Positions 33,400 through 45,650 of a DNA stretch of 64,000 nt are shown in pieces. The translations under genes and the position numbers were made by a program. Origin of the DNA: Asterella californica (Eukaryota > Streptophyta > Marchantiopsida > Marchantiales > Aytoniaceae); the NCBI GenBank assembly GCA_036924285.1, contig JAYKYS010000004.1, positions 27,188,001-27,252,000 of the forward strand. Reading direction: 5' to 3'. Within the stretch, counting starts at the first letter, position 1. Every line of letters begins with the position of its first letter. The notes beneath the pieces are model-generated. The model saw only the letters and a list, made by a program, of their open reading frames with translations, did not search any database and was not told where the DNA came from.

Positions 33400-34100
33400 G
33401 AGAGATTTGCGCAACGCAGTCATCGTTGCAGTACGTGAAGAAACTTTGTAATCTTGGTAGCAAAATGAACAGAAGAGAAAGGGCTTCAAAATGAGCCCAT
33501 GATGAGCTCAAGAGGGAATACGGACGGCTTCAAAATTATCAAATGAATCTAAGATCACTGAGAACCACAGAAATAAAATATTTTGAATTTTGAATTTTGA
33601 AATGCGTTACTACCCAACATATTTTGTTTTAATCACTTACTTCTCGCTTTATCATGACCCAGCGAGCTCTTTTGAGATAGAGAACTCAACATGGACCTTG
33701 GACTCCCGCACTCTAACTAAAAGAAGATAAAAAATTACAGTAAAAAATGTCTGCAGAGTGCAAAGTCAAACTTTTTATACCATTAATAGTGATTTTAAAA
33801 AGTATTCGAAAAATTCCTTTAATAGTTATGTTCTTTATCTTAATAATTGCTTATAACGGTATTCCCGAGCACTAACAAGAAGGGAGTGCTGAGTCACTGC
33901 CAACAGTATAATCCTTACCACGTACGCCATTATTGGGCAGCAAATTCCACAGTTCCTTCCAGAGCCTTATCGAGCCGGAAAAGTCCATATCGAGGATATC
34001 TTTAGCCGCAACACGTGTCCTCTATTAAGCCCACCTGGCGGCTGCGAACTGACGTTTCTACTTTTGAAGCGGAGACATCATCTGCGGGGATCCGGCTACC
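33400..34100. other. Spacer
   Basis: No gene or recognisable element. Confidence 0.5.
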
Positions 34101-35140
34101 GTAGGCCCTACGGAGCCTTTGAACTCTTTATGTTCCACTTCAGTGGACGTTGGTCGATACGTGTCGGATGCATAGACTGGACGCCAAGCGGCTGAAGTGT
34201 ATGAAGGGAACAGCCCGTCACCTTATAGATACTGTTACAGGAGACGGAGGTAGGTCGGCATTTGCCTACGTGAAAGTGACTGGAGATGACTGATCTTCCG
34301 GTAGAGCTGGCATGGCGACTGATGAGAGAAATCTCTGCAATCTGATCTCGCTCATGCGGGCCGCCACCACCTGGGTTACGCATGTGAGCCGGCCGGCTTA
34401 CTGGATTCTCAAAGGTACCGGCTATGAGCAGTCTTTTGAGCTCCCATTGGCTCTTTCTCTGCTTGGATACTGGCCGGCAAGGCTCCTATGTTCTGAACTC
34501 ACCGATGTTTGTTGGGCTCGTATGCGGACTTGTCAGCTACAGTAGTAGGATTACTTATTCTAGCGTAGATCTTACGATTGAGCTTTTATTAGGCGTAGAT
34601 GAAATGGCAACCAGTGCAGATGCTGGCACGTGGTTACCTCGGGCCGGATTCGGTTCTTCTCTTTGGTTGTGAGGATAAACCAGTCGACCCAACGTGGTCG
34701 TAAACTGCGGTTAGGTACTTCGTATACTGCGGTAAATCATTACTTCCCCCGTGAAGAGTGATTCACTTCGCTTAGTGTGGTACTCAAGTGTTACGTCCGG
34801 CACGCACTAAAATTCGAGAGCTGATAGCAATTCATAAAATAAATATAAGTAAGTCTAAATCATCTCGAATTCAGTTTAGCAGCTCTCTATAAAAGGTGTC
34901 AAAGTTCAGAGAAAATATTCTTCAAGGAACAGAGATAACTAGTCATAAAATTGTCATAAGTGATTTTGTATATAAGCACGACTTATTCTATATTACGTCT
35001 GTGACTGTATATCAAGATTTTAGCATTGACTTTTTTCAGTTTGTACATTCAAGATAATTATTCAGAGCAATGGAGAATTCATTACAAAAAATAATAATTA
35101 GACGAAACGAGTGAAGAGTCGTTATAAAAAAAGTCTCGCT
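34101..35140 (+). other. Possible LTR-like or promoter-bearing block
   Basis: A GC-richer stretch (34.1-34.7 kb) with weak ORFs precedes a TATA box (CTCTATAAAAGG at 34888) and AT-rich leader-like sequence, which recalls an LTR U3-R-U5. No matching second LTR, TSD or coding region is seen. Confidence 0.2.
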
Positions 35141-38100
35141 GTATATTTCTGCGGGTATCTGCAGAGGTGCTCGCATGAAACACTATCCGAGGTTTGGACG
35201 AAGTCGTAACTCACACCCAAGGGTCTAGAATCTTTAAGAAGAGTCTTAACTTTGACATCCTCTATTGTTCAGTATTCAATACTCTTGACAAGACATATGT
35301 CCTATCCTCTGACGGACATGATCCGACAATAAATCTATATGTTTATGCAGATACAAATTGAAGGATGACTGCACTCTTGTCTTGATGGAAGTTGTCATCT
35401 AACGACTAGCGATGTGAATGAGATAAGAAAGAGAATACAATGTGAGAATAATTGCAAGCTGATAGTTTAATTATTGTAAAGAATCTTCACGAAAATGTCC
35501 ACTAAGTATCGCTTCACTCTGTGTTTACGTCCAATATTTCGTTCTCCATATTCTGGAGAATTCTGCTAACATTTCCGCATTTCCTCCCCAGTATACAATC
35601 CTTCACGCTCTAACCCCACACTACCCTCAATTTAAGGAGTTAAGCGTGTAGTTAATGTTCAGGATGTAAGATGGAATGTAAAGAATACATTCAAGAAATA
35701 AATTTATTTTGAGGATAAGTGAAAATAATAAGTTTTTAAAACCAATGTCTCTATAATTATTATTGGTAACATAAGGAAAAAAATTTATTCACTTCTAAAG
35801 AACAAAAAATCAAACCGTTAACTCTAGAATGCTTTTCAAGATAAAAATTTCATGCGGGGTAAAATCTTCGGAATAACTACTTAAAACAAAATTATTTATG
35901 AACTTTACACCACTTGTAATTCAACTCAAAGCAACGTGATTACAATTGATTGAAAATATAAACATGAAACTTTACAATTTTTTAGAACCAAAAAAGATAT
36001 TATCTACAATATAAAGTACACTGTGAATAAAAAAAAAAGTTTTTTATGGATTTATAGCACACCAAGGTTAAAAGCCAAGCTGCTGCTATAGATATACATG
36101 GTCACCAAGAGGACTTTATTAGGTGGGTGAGCTATTTGTGACAAAGAAATATGAGAGTTATACCTAAAATACTTATGTTGATAGAATTTGCTTACGAGAA
36201 CAAAATCCGTTTTAACTGTTACGGATTAACAGTTAAAAGTTAAATCAAAGCTCTCCTAGAACTTTACACGATTTGATTCACTTCACAACTATTACTGAAT
36301 ATCTATAGATAATAAAACAAAATCTTCTCTCTAACCTAAAGTACAAGAGAGAGAAACTAATAATATTCATTTTTTTTTGTTTTTGTAGTTTCATCAGGGT
36401 TTAAGGGTATAGTAAAGCAATATTCTCCTTGTCCACCCATGCATGAATAAAAGTTCGAACCAGCGAGCACTTTATAAGATGCAAGGGAAGGAAAACCTAC
36501 GTGGTTCTTCTTCACGGTTTTTTCATGAAAAAGATGAAAGTTAAATCCCTCTTGGTATAAAAGAGTCTTGATGAGAATATTTCTCTCATAATTTTTTTTA
36601 ATTCAATCTGTCGTTGGAGTCTGGATCACAAAAACACTTGAAATTTAACAAATTGATTTCTGATAATGCTTAGATGGAAATAATAAAAAAGTTTTAACAA
36701 AAAAGTAGCGTTTTTCAGTTGCTTCCCAATGCTACCTACCACGTAAAAAATACGGAGGTCAAATTCAGATTACATGAACAAGCACATGGACTGTGTAGTG
36801 GACTCACACTATGTCAAATGAATGCACCGTTTTCACGTACGGATTAATTGAAATCGATCATTGTCTTCTATGCCTGCGAGATTTCTTTCTGCCTCTTTAT
36901 GCTGTCTCGAGTGATTATGTGATCTGCAAAGCTATCACCTAAACTAGAGAGTTCTCTGAGAGGCGCTTTCCTCTATCAGAGGAAAACTAGAACCCTAAGC
37001 CTACGCCCGGAGGTCGCATAAAATTTCAGATCAAATTTCAAACCCTAAACCTCTCTGTTCAGGACGAACTCATCCGTCGATACGCTGCTGCGTTACTTTG
37101 TCAAACACTCACCCAACCCTCATTATAACGGCTATTTTCTTCACATTTTATTGCACCTGCCCGGTGTGGGTCTGTTTGGGACTTGGCAAGCGCACATTAG
37201 TTTGACAAAGTGTGAGTCCTGTACAGGGCCCAAGCACAACTTGCTCCGGGTAACCCAAAGTTCCTCCTTTCACGTCCATGCCACGTCAAAAAGTGAGAGG
37301 TCTTGGTAACCCAGACCCTAAGTATCATATGCGAGGGTTTAATAACGATAGAAGACGTCGACCTTTTGGATGTACATATTTGCATGTTCTCTCATTTGTT
37401 TAATAAAAGAGAGGCGTTAGTTTTAGAAAAAGAATATAAACTATCACATGATTAAGTAGCAAGTTTGAAGCATCATGAACTTCGTCTATCAGTTTCGAGA
37501 CGATTTCAAATTTCCTTCGCACCTACAGTTCCAAAATTAATTTCCTTGTAGTTTTTGTCAATTTATTTTCGGTTTGTGAAATCTCGAGTTTGATCCAATT
37601 TTTGTAATATGAGATAATTTCTAGAGTTCTCCTCACATGTGTTCATTGTTTTGTGACGTGAAGACAAGAAAATGTCCTTGCAAAGATGATCTCTTGTGTA
37701 TCGCACCCAAAACTGCAAACATGGAATTTAAAATGCACTAGCAGCAAGCCCCTCTCGTAAACTATACAGGTTCAAAATCTAACTTTATTCCCCAAACTGA
37801 AACTGAGGTTCAAACTGCATATAGTTTGAACATCCCGCTTATTACCACCCCTAATAAACCCCTAACCACCCCCATGTGTAAACTCCTCTTCTATAGTTTT
37901 GATATTGTGTGTAAAGAGCACCTCTTACTAGAGATATGTTTTCTCTTTTTCTCTCTTGTTCCAGTTCTCACATTCCTGTCTTTCGTACTACTATAGAATA
38001 TATTGACCTTATGAAGACATGGTGGTTTTTGTAATTGAGCGTATAAGTTAGGATCAGATTTTATTTTCCTTGGTGATAATAAAACTAATCTTGTGGTCTA

Positions 38101-39000
38101 CAACAAGTTTTATTAGATTAGTGGTGAGATATCTCACCTAATATTTTAGTTCAAATGTTTACAATTAGCTCTAGTGGGGTAGTCTACCGGGATTGTGATC
38201 ATTTGTCACGTTTTTATTTGTTGTCAAAAATTAATAATCTTACTCTCAAAATGACTGAAATATTGAAATCTGCAAAATCTAGACCAAGATCTAAAGAATA
38301 CATTCTTGTATGTACTAACCCTTCCTCTTGGAAGGGTTAGACTATAAATTAAAGTAATTAAATTGAAAATGTTCTTCTAGTTCAAGACATAGTTCTTTAA
38401 ACTAAGAAAAAGGTCAGTCTATTTAACTTGCTTACGGGTTTTGTGACTGCAGCTGTCATGTGTTATCAAGTTAACTAAGTCAGTTATAGGTTTTTAAATT
38501 TAAATAATTTAAATTCAGATAGATAAATTTAGAAAAATTATCACTCTCTAAAATGTGTTCACAAAGCCAGTCGACCATCAGTCCTGTATCTTTTTTGTAA
38601 GTTTATGCTTTATTCCAGGTTGTTTTCAATTAAATGTTCTAAAATGAATTTCCATCCAACTGTTCATGATAATTTTCTGGACTAGAAGGAGAATAAAAGT
38701 TTAAGGACCAAATAGTACCATAAACTAAATACCAATTCCAACCAACTGTTCATGATAATTTTAAGTTCCGTGTAAACTTTTATCTTCTTCTCCTTTGCAA
38801 GAAGTTAAGGGAGCAATATTCAGCAAGACAACAACACAAGAAACCAGTCAAAGAATATTTACAATGTTTTTAATATTCTTTTTATGAAAAGCGTCGATAC
38901 GCAAGCAAAATCTGTTAAAATTAAAATAAAATAAAATGAGATAAATGAAAATATAATGTTACAGTTTTCCTGTTAGTATTTCTAATATTAATAAGAATAA
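35141..39000. other. AT-rich spacer with telo-box and one hairpin
   Basis: No supported gene. Telo-box-like GAACCCTAAGCC (about 36990) and AAACCCTAAACC (about 37040) sit in a GC-richer island at 36.9-37.35 kb, which could be a promoter or leader remnant. A perfect CTAACCCTTCC/GGAAGGGTTAG hairpin is at 38315-38340. Confidence 0.5.
38315..38340. repeat. TATCTAACCCTT-type hairpin, copy 5
   Basis: CTAACCCTTCC and GGAAGGGTTAG form an 11-bp perfect stem with a TCTT loop, followed by ACTATAAATT as in copy 1. Confidence 0.7.
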
Positions 39001-39249
39001 TACTAGAAATTACCACTCCGGTTGACAATTGTCTCAGCTGTTTACTATCATTTGTGACTTCTCCCAGCCCAAAGTGCTACCGGTAATAGATATCCTGCTA
39101 CACTATCCAGGAGACCAGCTCTTGTACTCTCTCTTGTTTCCCCTCTGTTCTATATTATTAGACTCCGTGTCTTTCTTTATTTACTCCAAGTGCAACTGCC
39201 GAGACAGCAAAGAGCACTTCTGTATCATGACCTGCGTCGACAGTATTAG

Positions 39250-40307
39250 CCCGTCCTCGCAGTCATTAGAGTTCGTTGGTTGATCGATATGACAGGAGAG
39301 TGTTTTCGTGGAGACAGCCGAAGAACACAACTAGCGTCGCTAAAATAGTAAAGACAGTACGAAACAGCTCGTTTCCTCCCTCCGGCCGGGCAGGTAAGCG
39401 TTCCTCCTCCTCCTTCTTCATTCTTCCTTCTTGTTACAAGAGTAGTTGGATGGTTGTACTGTACATACAGGAGGCAGGCCGAGGAGTTGTGTATGACGTG
39501 TGCAGCTGGCCAGCCAGTGTGGATCCTCTGAAGCGAGAACACCTGTTGCTCGTGAACACCGTCGATGGAATGGTAAAGGATGGTACCGACTGGCTAGTCC
39601 GGAACCGGCCGGACTCGTTCTCCGGCCCTGCCCATTCCAGTCCCACATCGCACAAACACCTTTCCACGTTCCCAACCGTGTCAGACGCTTTTCGCTCCCT
39701 TCCGCTTTCTTTAAATGTCATTTACGCGGTTCACTACCTCCTAACTTGGTTCATTCCCTCTTCAGTTCCATCGTGAGCAGACAGACACCTTCTCTTCCTC
39801 TCTGTCGGTAGCTTCCTTCTGTATGCTCTGGCTGTGCGTTGCTTCGCTTGCTTTGCTTGCCTTGCGCCGCAATCAAGACTCTGGACTTGGACTTCCTCTG
39901 CTTCGTGGACGTGTGAAGACTTGAAGCTAGATCTGCAGGGGCCCCTTCCTTCCCCGTCCGTAGCAGGCGCCTCAGCGGCGGCAGTCGAGTTTAAGATAGC
40001 ATTCAAGACGCTGCAGATTTGTGTCTGCTGTGACTGTCGTATCGGCGATTCAGCGTATTAGAAGTCTTGGAACCTGCTTGCTTGTTGCGATTGAAGTGGA
40101 ATTTGCCTCATATGCGAGTTGCAACATTGCGGTTTGAGTATCAATAGCAGAGCGTGCGAGCGTGGATTAGATTTGTTTCGGAACCGAGCAGCTCTTTTGT
40201 GGTGCTGGAATCAGCGGTTTATCAAGGAAGTGAGGAGAATTCCTGTGCCTCTTGAGAAGCGGACGGTTTTCTGAGGAGGAGGAGGAGAACAGAGGTCGAG
40301 AACGGAG
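39250..40307 (+). promoter_or_regulatory. 5' UTR / promoter island of the 40.3 kb gene
   Basis: GC- and pyrimidine-rich sequence with a consensus splice donor at 39393 (GGGCAG|GTAAGC) suggests a leader exon and 5' UTR intron before the short CDS. The plausible acceptor was not settled. The open frames here look like leader sequence, not protein. Confidence 0.4.
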
Positions 40308-40559
40308 ATGGGTAAGACACATGGAGCCATGATGATGGGCTTGGAGGTTGCTCCTCCAAGAATTATCGCAGTGCACAGGAGGTGCTCATCGGAGATTAGG
40401 CTGGACACCATTTCGGAGGACAATCCCATGGTGACCTTCTCGGAGCAAAGTTCCCCCGGGAGTTTAAGTGGCTTTGACTGGGAGAGCACTTCGTCGCCTA
40501 CCGTCAGACAACAAAGATTTGGAGCCGAGCTCAGCAGACTGGCCCGATTTCCTCAGTAG
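40308..40559 (+). CDS. Conserved 83-residue protein, paralogue of 10534-10785
   Basis: The ATG has G at -3 and +4 and opens a single-exon frame of 83 residues. Residues 12-39 (LEVAPPRIIAVHRRCSSEIR, then LDTISEDN) match residues 11-38 of the 10.5 kb protein in sequence and spacing, and both have a later (L/F)DW. The N-terminus is basic with a Met run. No signal peptide, membrane segment or metal site is seen. Conservation between two loci, equal length and a GC-rich leader make it a real gene. I do not recognise the family name. A role cannot be inferred from sequence alone. Confidence 0.78.
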   Translation: MGKTHGAMMMGLEVAPPRIIAVHRRCSSEIRLDTISEDNPMVTFSEQSSPGSLSGFDWESTSSPTVRQQRFGAELSRLARFPQ

Positions 40560-42880
40560 ACGTAAGAAGCGATCGGATCGATGGAAAACCCCCTTACTTA
40601 TACATCGGGGTTATAGAGTCTCTTTCTCCTGATTTGGGTGCTTGTGAGTTTCATTTAAAGTTACCCCGATATGTACATTAGTTAGTTATACGATGAAACG
40701 AGAGCTTCTAGCGGAGGTCAAGAACGTAGTTTCAGGAAGAAAAGACCTCCTTCTTGTGAAAGAAACATCGCTACGCGAGAAGCTGGAGGCGCAAAGTTGG
40801 TTAGTAGCTGAGCCAACTTCTGTGGGTTCTGGATGAATTTGGCAGCCTTAAAACAGCCGTGTGCGGAGAGGTAGTAACATCCTAACAAACAGGCATCATA
40901 GTTCTGTTCCAACCTCGCCGTTTGTATAATAAGAAATGTAAGAAAAGCGTTGAATTTTAATTGACAGCTATATTTGTCTCCGTTAAATCTCTTGTTGGCT
41001 TTGCGCTTTGTCAAGAAACTGCTTACCTACCTGGTATAGGAGCAAACGTTGATCAAGCTCCACTAGATTTCGGAGTGTTGAAGGGAGTTTTTGGCTTGAC
41101 GTTTCTCATTCTTTCTCTGCTTCATGGTCGATGGATGCTTGTCAGCTCCATTGGATTCTGGGACAATTTGCTCCCGTCAGTTGTGCGCCAATACCTCAGA
41201 TTTATGAATGCACTCCCGAGTTCAGCTTAGTTACATTTTCGGCAGATTCCCGGAACCTGGTGAAGGTAAACCTCCTAAACCTGTTGAAGGTGGAGGTGAA
41301 GAGTCGGTTGGGAGTTTGTTACAGGCTGTATTGTCGGCATTGTGCACCCACCTCCTTTTCCTCCTCGACGTCGGTGTTTTGCTTTTTCGTTGGCCTTTCA
41401 GGTGATTTACTGTGCGGTGGAGCTTAACACTCAGAAAACTGATTTATGAGAATGTCACGAGCTAAAACTCAAGATCGCGGAACGAGCGCGAAAAGTTGGA
41501 AGTCCCGTCTCAATCAAAATGTTCCGGACTACTGAACCTCGGCTGATTTCGGCTAGTAACCATCTTCGTATGAGCGCAAAAATCTTGTGACCATGGTCAT
41601 GTGGGAACGTAACGCAGACCGTATGCTGGATAAAGATAGCAGTTGTTGTTGCAAGCTTGAGTCATTTCAAGTTGATATTACCTTCAGAAAAACTTGGGGC
41701 TTTTGGCAGCTTGCTTGTCATCATCTTATTCCCTAAGATCGTGCGGCCGGCTGTTAAGTAGTTCAGAACTGCCGGGTGGTTTCCTCGATGCATCGGTGAC
41801 GTACTGAGGCAAACCAAAAATTTCTCACTGCGGCAGCGTCAACTCATGGTACACATGTCCTGCAGGCTGCAGCTTGTCCCCTTCATTCTCCAATCACTCT
41901 GTGAACATCCTAGCGTAGTGTGCGGTAAGACTTCTGCTTCCTCGGTGTTTTATCAGTGATTCTCGCTGGATTCGTTGTTTTCCTTGCTACTTCCAATGGT
42001 TCTACAGGCAGGCCCATGCAGCAGGAGGGAGTAGATTCTCAAGAGTGAGGACAGGTGTAGCTGACTTGAACCAAGCCAAGCCAAGCCAGGGCCCAGAAGA
42101 TATTCGTGGATTGCTCCACTTCCACTACTGTACGGTAGTTTCTAATCCACCTGCAAGCCAAGTTTGGTGAGGGTGCTGAGAATAAATCAGATTCCCTCGT
42201 CTCGGGAACTACGTAAAGAAGGGCTCTTCAGGAGCTTCGCAGGGCGTACACGACTCGGTTTGCACTTGAAAAGGAGTCGGTCACCAGTCCCGACTCGCAA
42301 CTCCGACGCGAGCGTGTCAAGCTAAGGGGGAAATGCATACGTCACGACCCACATGAAGCAAGCAAACGAGCCAATCGAAGAGAAAGGACTTCAGTTCGGG
42401 CCTCGGGGGGATCCAGTGCACGGCATGAACACAACTGAACTGGAACTGCAGGAGCAGGTTCGCATGGACGGCGGCGGCTGGCTACGGTCCCACGTTTGCA
42501 ACTTTGCACTGCATGCATGCATGAATGCCCTGCCAGGGCCCCCACCTCCCTTCATTCATTTGTTGATGAGAACAGTCGACAAAAGGAGGTAGCAGTCCGT
42601 CTCCATCCAGGGCAGCAGCAGCAAGCATACAGTAGTCCAGTACGTACCTGTCTCCTCTTCAGCTAGCATGCGACCTCAAAAGTGTATCTCACAGTTTTCA
42701 GAACAGGATGGGAGCATGGGCAGAACCCGATAAAGAGCTCACTTCCCCAAGTACGCGACAGCTGAGCTCCAAGGTGACTAAAAGCATTGCTCTAAGTTCT
42801 AACTCGACCGAAATCTAGGGATCAAACCCTATCCTCGCACACCTGGAACCTCGGGTTGAGCCTCTGAGGATTCACGACCA
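40560..42880. other. 3' flank of the small gene and GC-richer spacer
   Basis: Short frames at 40961-41427 (hydrophobic, e.g. LLFLLDVGVLLF) have no recognised domain and may be 3' UTR or downstream spacer. Nothing else is supported. Confidence 0.4.
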
Positions 42881-42889
42881 GGGTTCAAG

Positions 42890-42962
42890 CTATACAACGA
42901 TTGAGACCGACGTTCCCCTTGTTCGGCTTGATGTGTCTTCCCATCCGTTTGGTATCCATTGC
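42890..42962 (-). repeat. Dispersed repeat 'GGATGGGAAGACC', copy 3
   Basis: The minus strand reads ATACCAAACGGATGGGAAGA, then CACATCAAGCCGAACAAGGGG. It is next to a B-box-like GGGTTTGATCCC (minus, about 42820-42835). Confidence 0.7.
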
Positions 42963-43782
42963 GTCGTTCTCTTTACATATAAAAACACAGTATGACTCAT
43001 AACGGACCATACATTCATTTCCAGAAAGGTAAATATACAGTAGCTTAGTGGGAAAGAGCTGAGCCTGTATCCTCCTCTCATTCGTTCTTCCTACCGTGAA
43101 GTGTCCCTGGTTAGCTTTTCCTGCCGGTTTGCGTCGTTGTTCGAGCTCAGGTCGTTTCCATGCCGTGCACTGCACAAGAAACGAAGCGTCGCAAGAGATG
43201 TGTCAGGCCACGAGAGAATGCGAGGAAATGGGCAACACTGCTGTCAAATCTCTTATGCCGTAGGACGGTGGAAAGTACACGGCAGTCCTTTGTCACAAAA
43301 AGACAATGCTGACAGAAAGAGAGAGAGAGAGAGTGAGACAAATAGTACAGAGCCCGTATGTATATGATTTGTGAGGGTCAAGGGAGCCCGTAAGTATTAC
43401 TTGAATTACTCCTCTTATAATCTCAGAGATATAACTGTAATAATGTGACTAGGATAATTTTGAGAAAATAATCCAGATCTAGACAAAATACATAAAACCT
43501 ATAGATATCATTAGAATACTCTATGTCACTCTCGAACTTTCTTACGGTTAATACTCTTTTATCTACAGCATTTCATCATATCTTAGGTGAGAACCGCACT
43601 CAGCTTTTCAATTAGTTTATTCCGTGATTAAGGCGAGAATCTGCAGACTACCAAACCTGCTAACACGAGTTATTGAAGGTAAGTTTTTTCGCTTGAGAAC
43701 GAACTGTCATCTCACCATACAGCCATCTCCACAAGTGGAGATCTAAATGTTTACTTCACAGAATAACGCGATCCAATATATA

Positions 43783-43870
43783 GCCAACGGATGAAAAGAC
43801 CCCATCAAACCTTACAAGGGAAAGAAGGACCCGAAGGGCCAAGCAATAACCACCCTGAAGGGAGAACACC
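43783..43870 (+). repeat. Dispersed repeat 'GGATGGGAAGACC', copy 4
   Basis: CCAACGGATGAAAAGACCCC then CATCAAACCTTACAAGGG and GGCCAAGCAATAACCACCC. A GC-rich palindromic stretch (GGGGTTAAGCCCC) follows at about 43873. Confidence 0.75.
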
Positions 43871-44104
43871 GGGGTTAAGCCCCGCCGGCGCCCCGCCGAA
43901 TGTTTACTTCCCGTGCCTAGTGAAGAGCGTAGACTCGTGCGAAGTGGAGACCAGACCTCACCCTTTTCGAGCCCATCTCGTAAGCGAAATATTATGGGTA
44001 TGGAACGGTTTCAGTCCGCTGCCAAACTCAAAGCCGGTCACTTTGCGGTAAAGGGGCTTATCCCCAACCGTAAACTTTGCACGCGTTTGGAGAAAACCCG
44101 GCTT

Positions 44105-45065
44105 TGAAGAACGACTGCAGTTACTTCCTTATTTGAGCGGACTACAAATGGAAAATAGAAAATGTATAAATTTTCGGCACCAATCTATAGTTGAATTCTA
44201 AATTACTTGACAAATATAGTTTGTAATATTCACATCTTAGCTTCACATCATGTATCAGTGTGTACAGTATACATCTTATAAGTTTTAAGGGTTTCCTAAA
44301 GAATTTTGTTATAAACGAGTAAAAGCAAAAGTTAACTATTTTAGTAAGTCATAATTATTTTAACTGATTAATATAATTAAGTAAAATATTTTTAATTTCA
44401 AGTAAAATATAGAAGACCAAAAACAACCTAGGATGAAAAGATGAGTTCTTTCATTTATAAAGTTCTCTTTCTAAAAAATATGTTTATTTCAGAGTATATC
44501 TTTAAAGGAAATGGGAGCAAGATATTACAGTATTTCCTTACTCCCATGTGATATCTCTAAAATACAAAGAGTTGTCTTTCCAGTTCCTACTATTTTTTAT
44601 GGATCTGATATAGATTTTCCAGTAAATAAAGATTATGAAAAAATTTTGGTAGAAGCCTATTAATCTTATGTGAGGGATATTTCAAGAACTGTACATTAAT
44701 CTTAGACATAACAATATAAGTCAAATTCTATATGAACAATGGATAGTTTCTAGTCACAAATCCATCCAATATTTACACTAATCTCTCCTCAACTTTTTCT
44801 ATGTTTTACTATGCCCAAAGAAGATATAATAATCAGTTCTTCATGAACAGTAGTACAGTATGGCTAAATTTCTCTAGATGGAGGATTTCATTTCATAGCT
44901 TTACATTCCTATAAGCAGAATTGATTTGGTTTAATTGTTCCAGTAAGAATAAAAAACTGAAAAGACTTAGGAATATGTTACTTTTATACTTAGTGTGCAT
45001 TACAAAAGTAAAGGGAATCTGGAAGTAACTATATGGGAGTCTACTACGATAACGTACGGAAGTTT
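44105..45065. other. AT-rich spacer up to the MULE target site
   Basis: No gene or element seen. Confidence 0.6.
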
Positions 45066-45075
45066 CCGGACAGGA

Positions 45076-45320
45076 GAGGAATTGGCTTGATCACACCCCC
45101 AGTACGATCGCTGCGCTTGATCATACCCCTCTTAACGTTTGGTTGTTTGATCACACCCCCAACCTCCCATCGTCCGTCCTGCCGGTCGACCGCACCATGT
45201 AGATCAAGCCGTTATGCCAGGTCATAAAGACAGTTCGACGCGGAACGTGCGCCAGGTAATATTGACAGTCTGACGTGGCGGAATCGTCACGTCACAGGTG
45301 GATAGTCTGACGTGGTGTGT
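45076..45320 (+). repeat. Left TIR of the 10.5 kb MULE
   Basis: Starts GAGGAATTGGCTTGATCACA. GCTTGATCA(C/T)ACCCC or GTTTGATCACACCCC occurs three times at exactly 30-bp steps (45085, 45115, 45145), a likely transposase-binding iteron. The inner half repeats GACAGT(C/T)(C/T)GACG(C/T)GG-like blocks and TGACGTGG (ACGT-core) motifs, possible promoter elements for the transposase. Confidence 0.95.
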
Positions 45321-45551
45321 GCACATGGTGACGTGGCCATGTCTGACTTGGGGCATGCAAATGTACCGTCTGACGAGTGGGTGTGTTTCGCGGGAAAGAA
45401 CTGGAACGAGACAGTGACAAATTTTATCCGTAAAAGAGATCATAACACATTTGAAATAGATCATAACAGTTCCCGCACATTAACAATGACGAAGATCACA
45501 TAGAACTGAAAAAATCCGGGAGTATTGATCAGAGCGAAGCGAAGTGGAGAG

Positions 45552-45632
45552 TGAAGAGTGATAAGAAGTGCGGGGCGGTGGAGAGTGGAGAGTGATCAGA
45601 AGTACGGGCCGGTGGAGAGTGATAAGAAGGAC
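45552..45632 (+). repeat. Short tandem repeat upstream of the transposase start
   Basis: GAGTGATAAGAAGTGCGGGG and GAGTGATCAGAAGTACGGGC are near copies about 40 bp apart, followed by a partial third. The frame is open through it, but the first ATG is at 45651. Confidence 0.7.
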
Positions 45633-45650
45633 AGATTCAGAGATAACGAT

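Noticed and set aside
34888..34896. A definite LTR at 34.1-35.1 kb
   Set aside because: There is a good TATA box, but no second LTR, no TG...CA ends with TSD, and no coding region.
39276..39811. Overlapping 100-166 residue ORFs before the 40.3 kb gene
   Set aside because: They are open because of GC- and C/T-rich composition. A splice donor at 39393 and the position favour leader sequence.
45558..45650. Transposase start at the GTG at 45558
   Set aside because: The segment is a short tandem repeat and lacks ATG. The ATG at 45651 is the first in frame.
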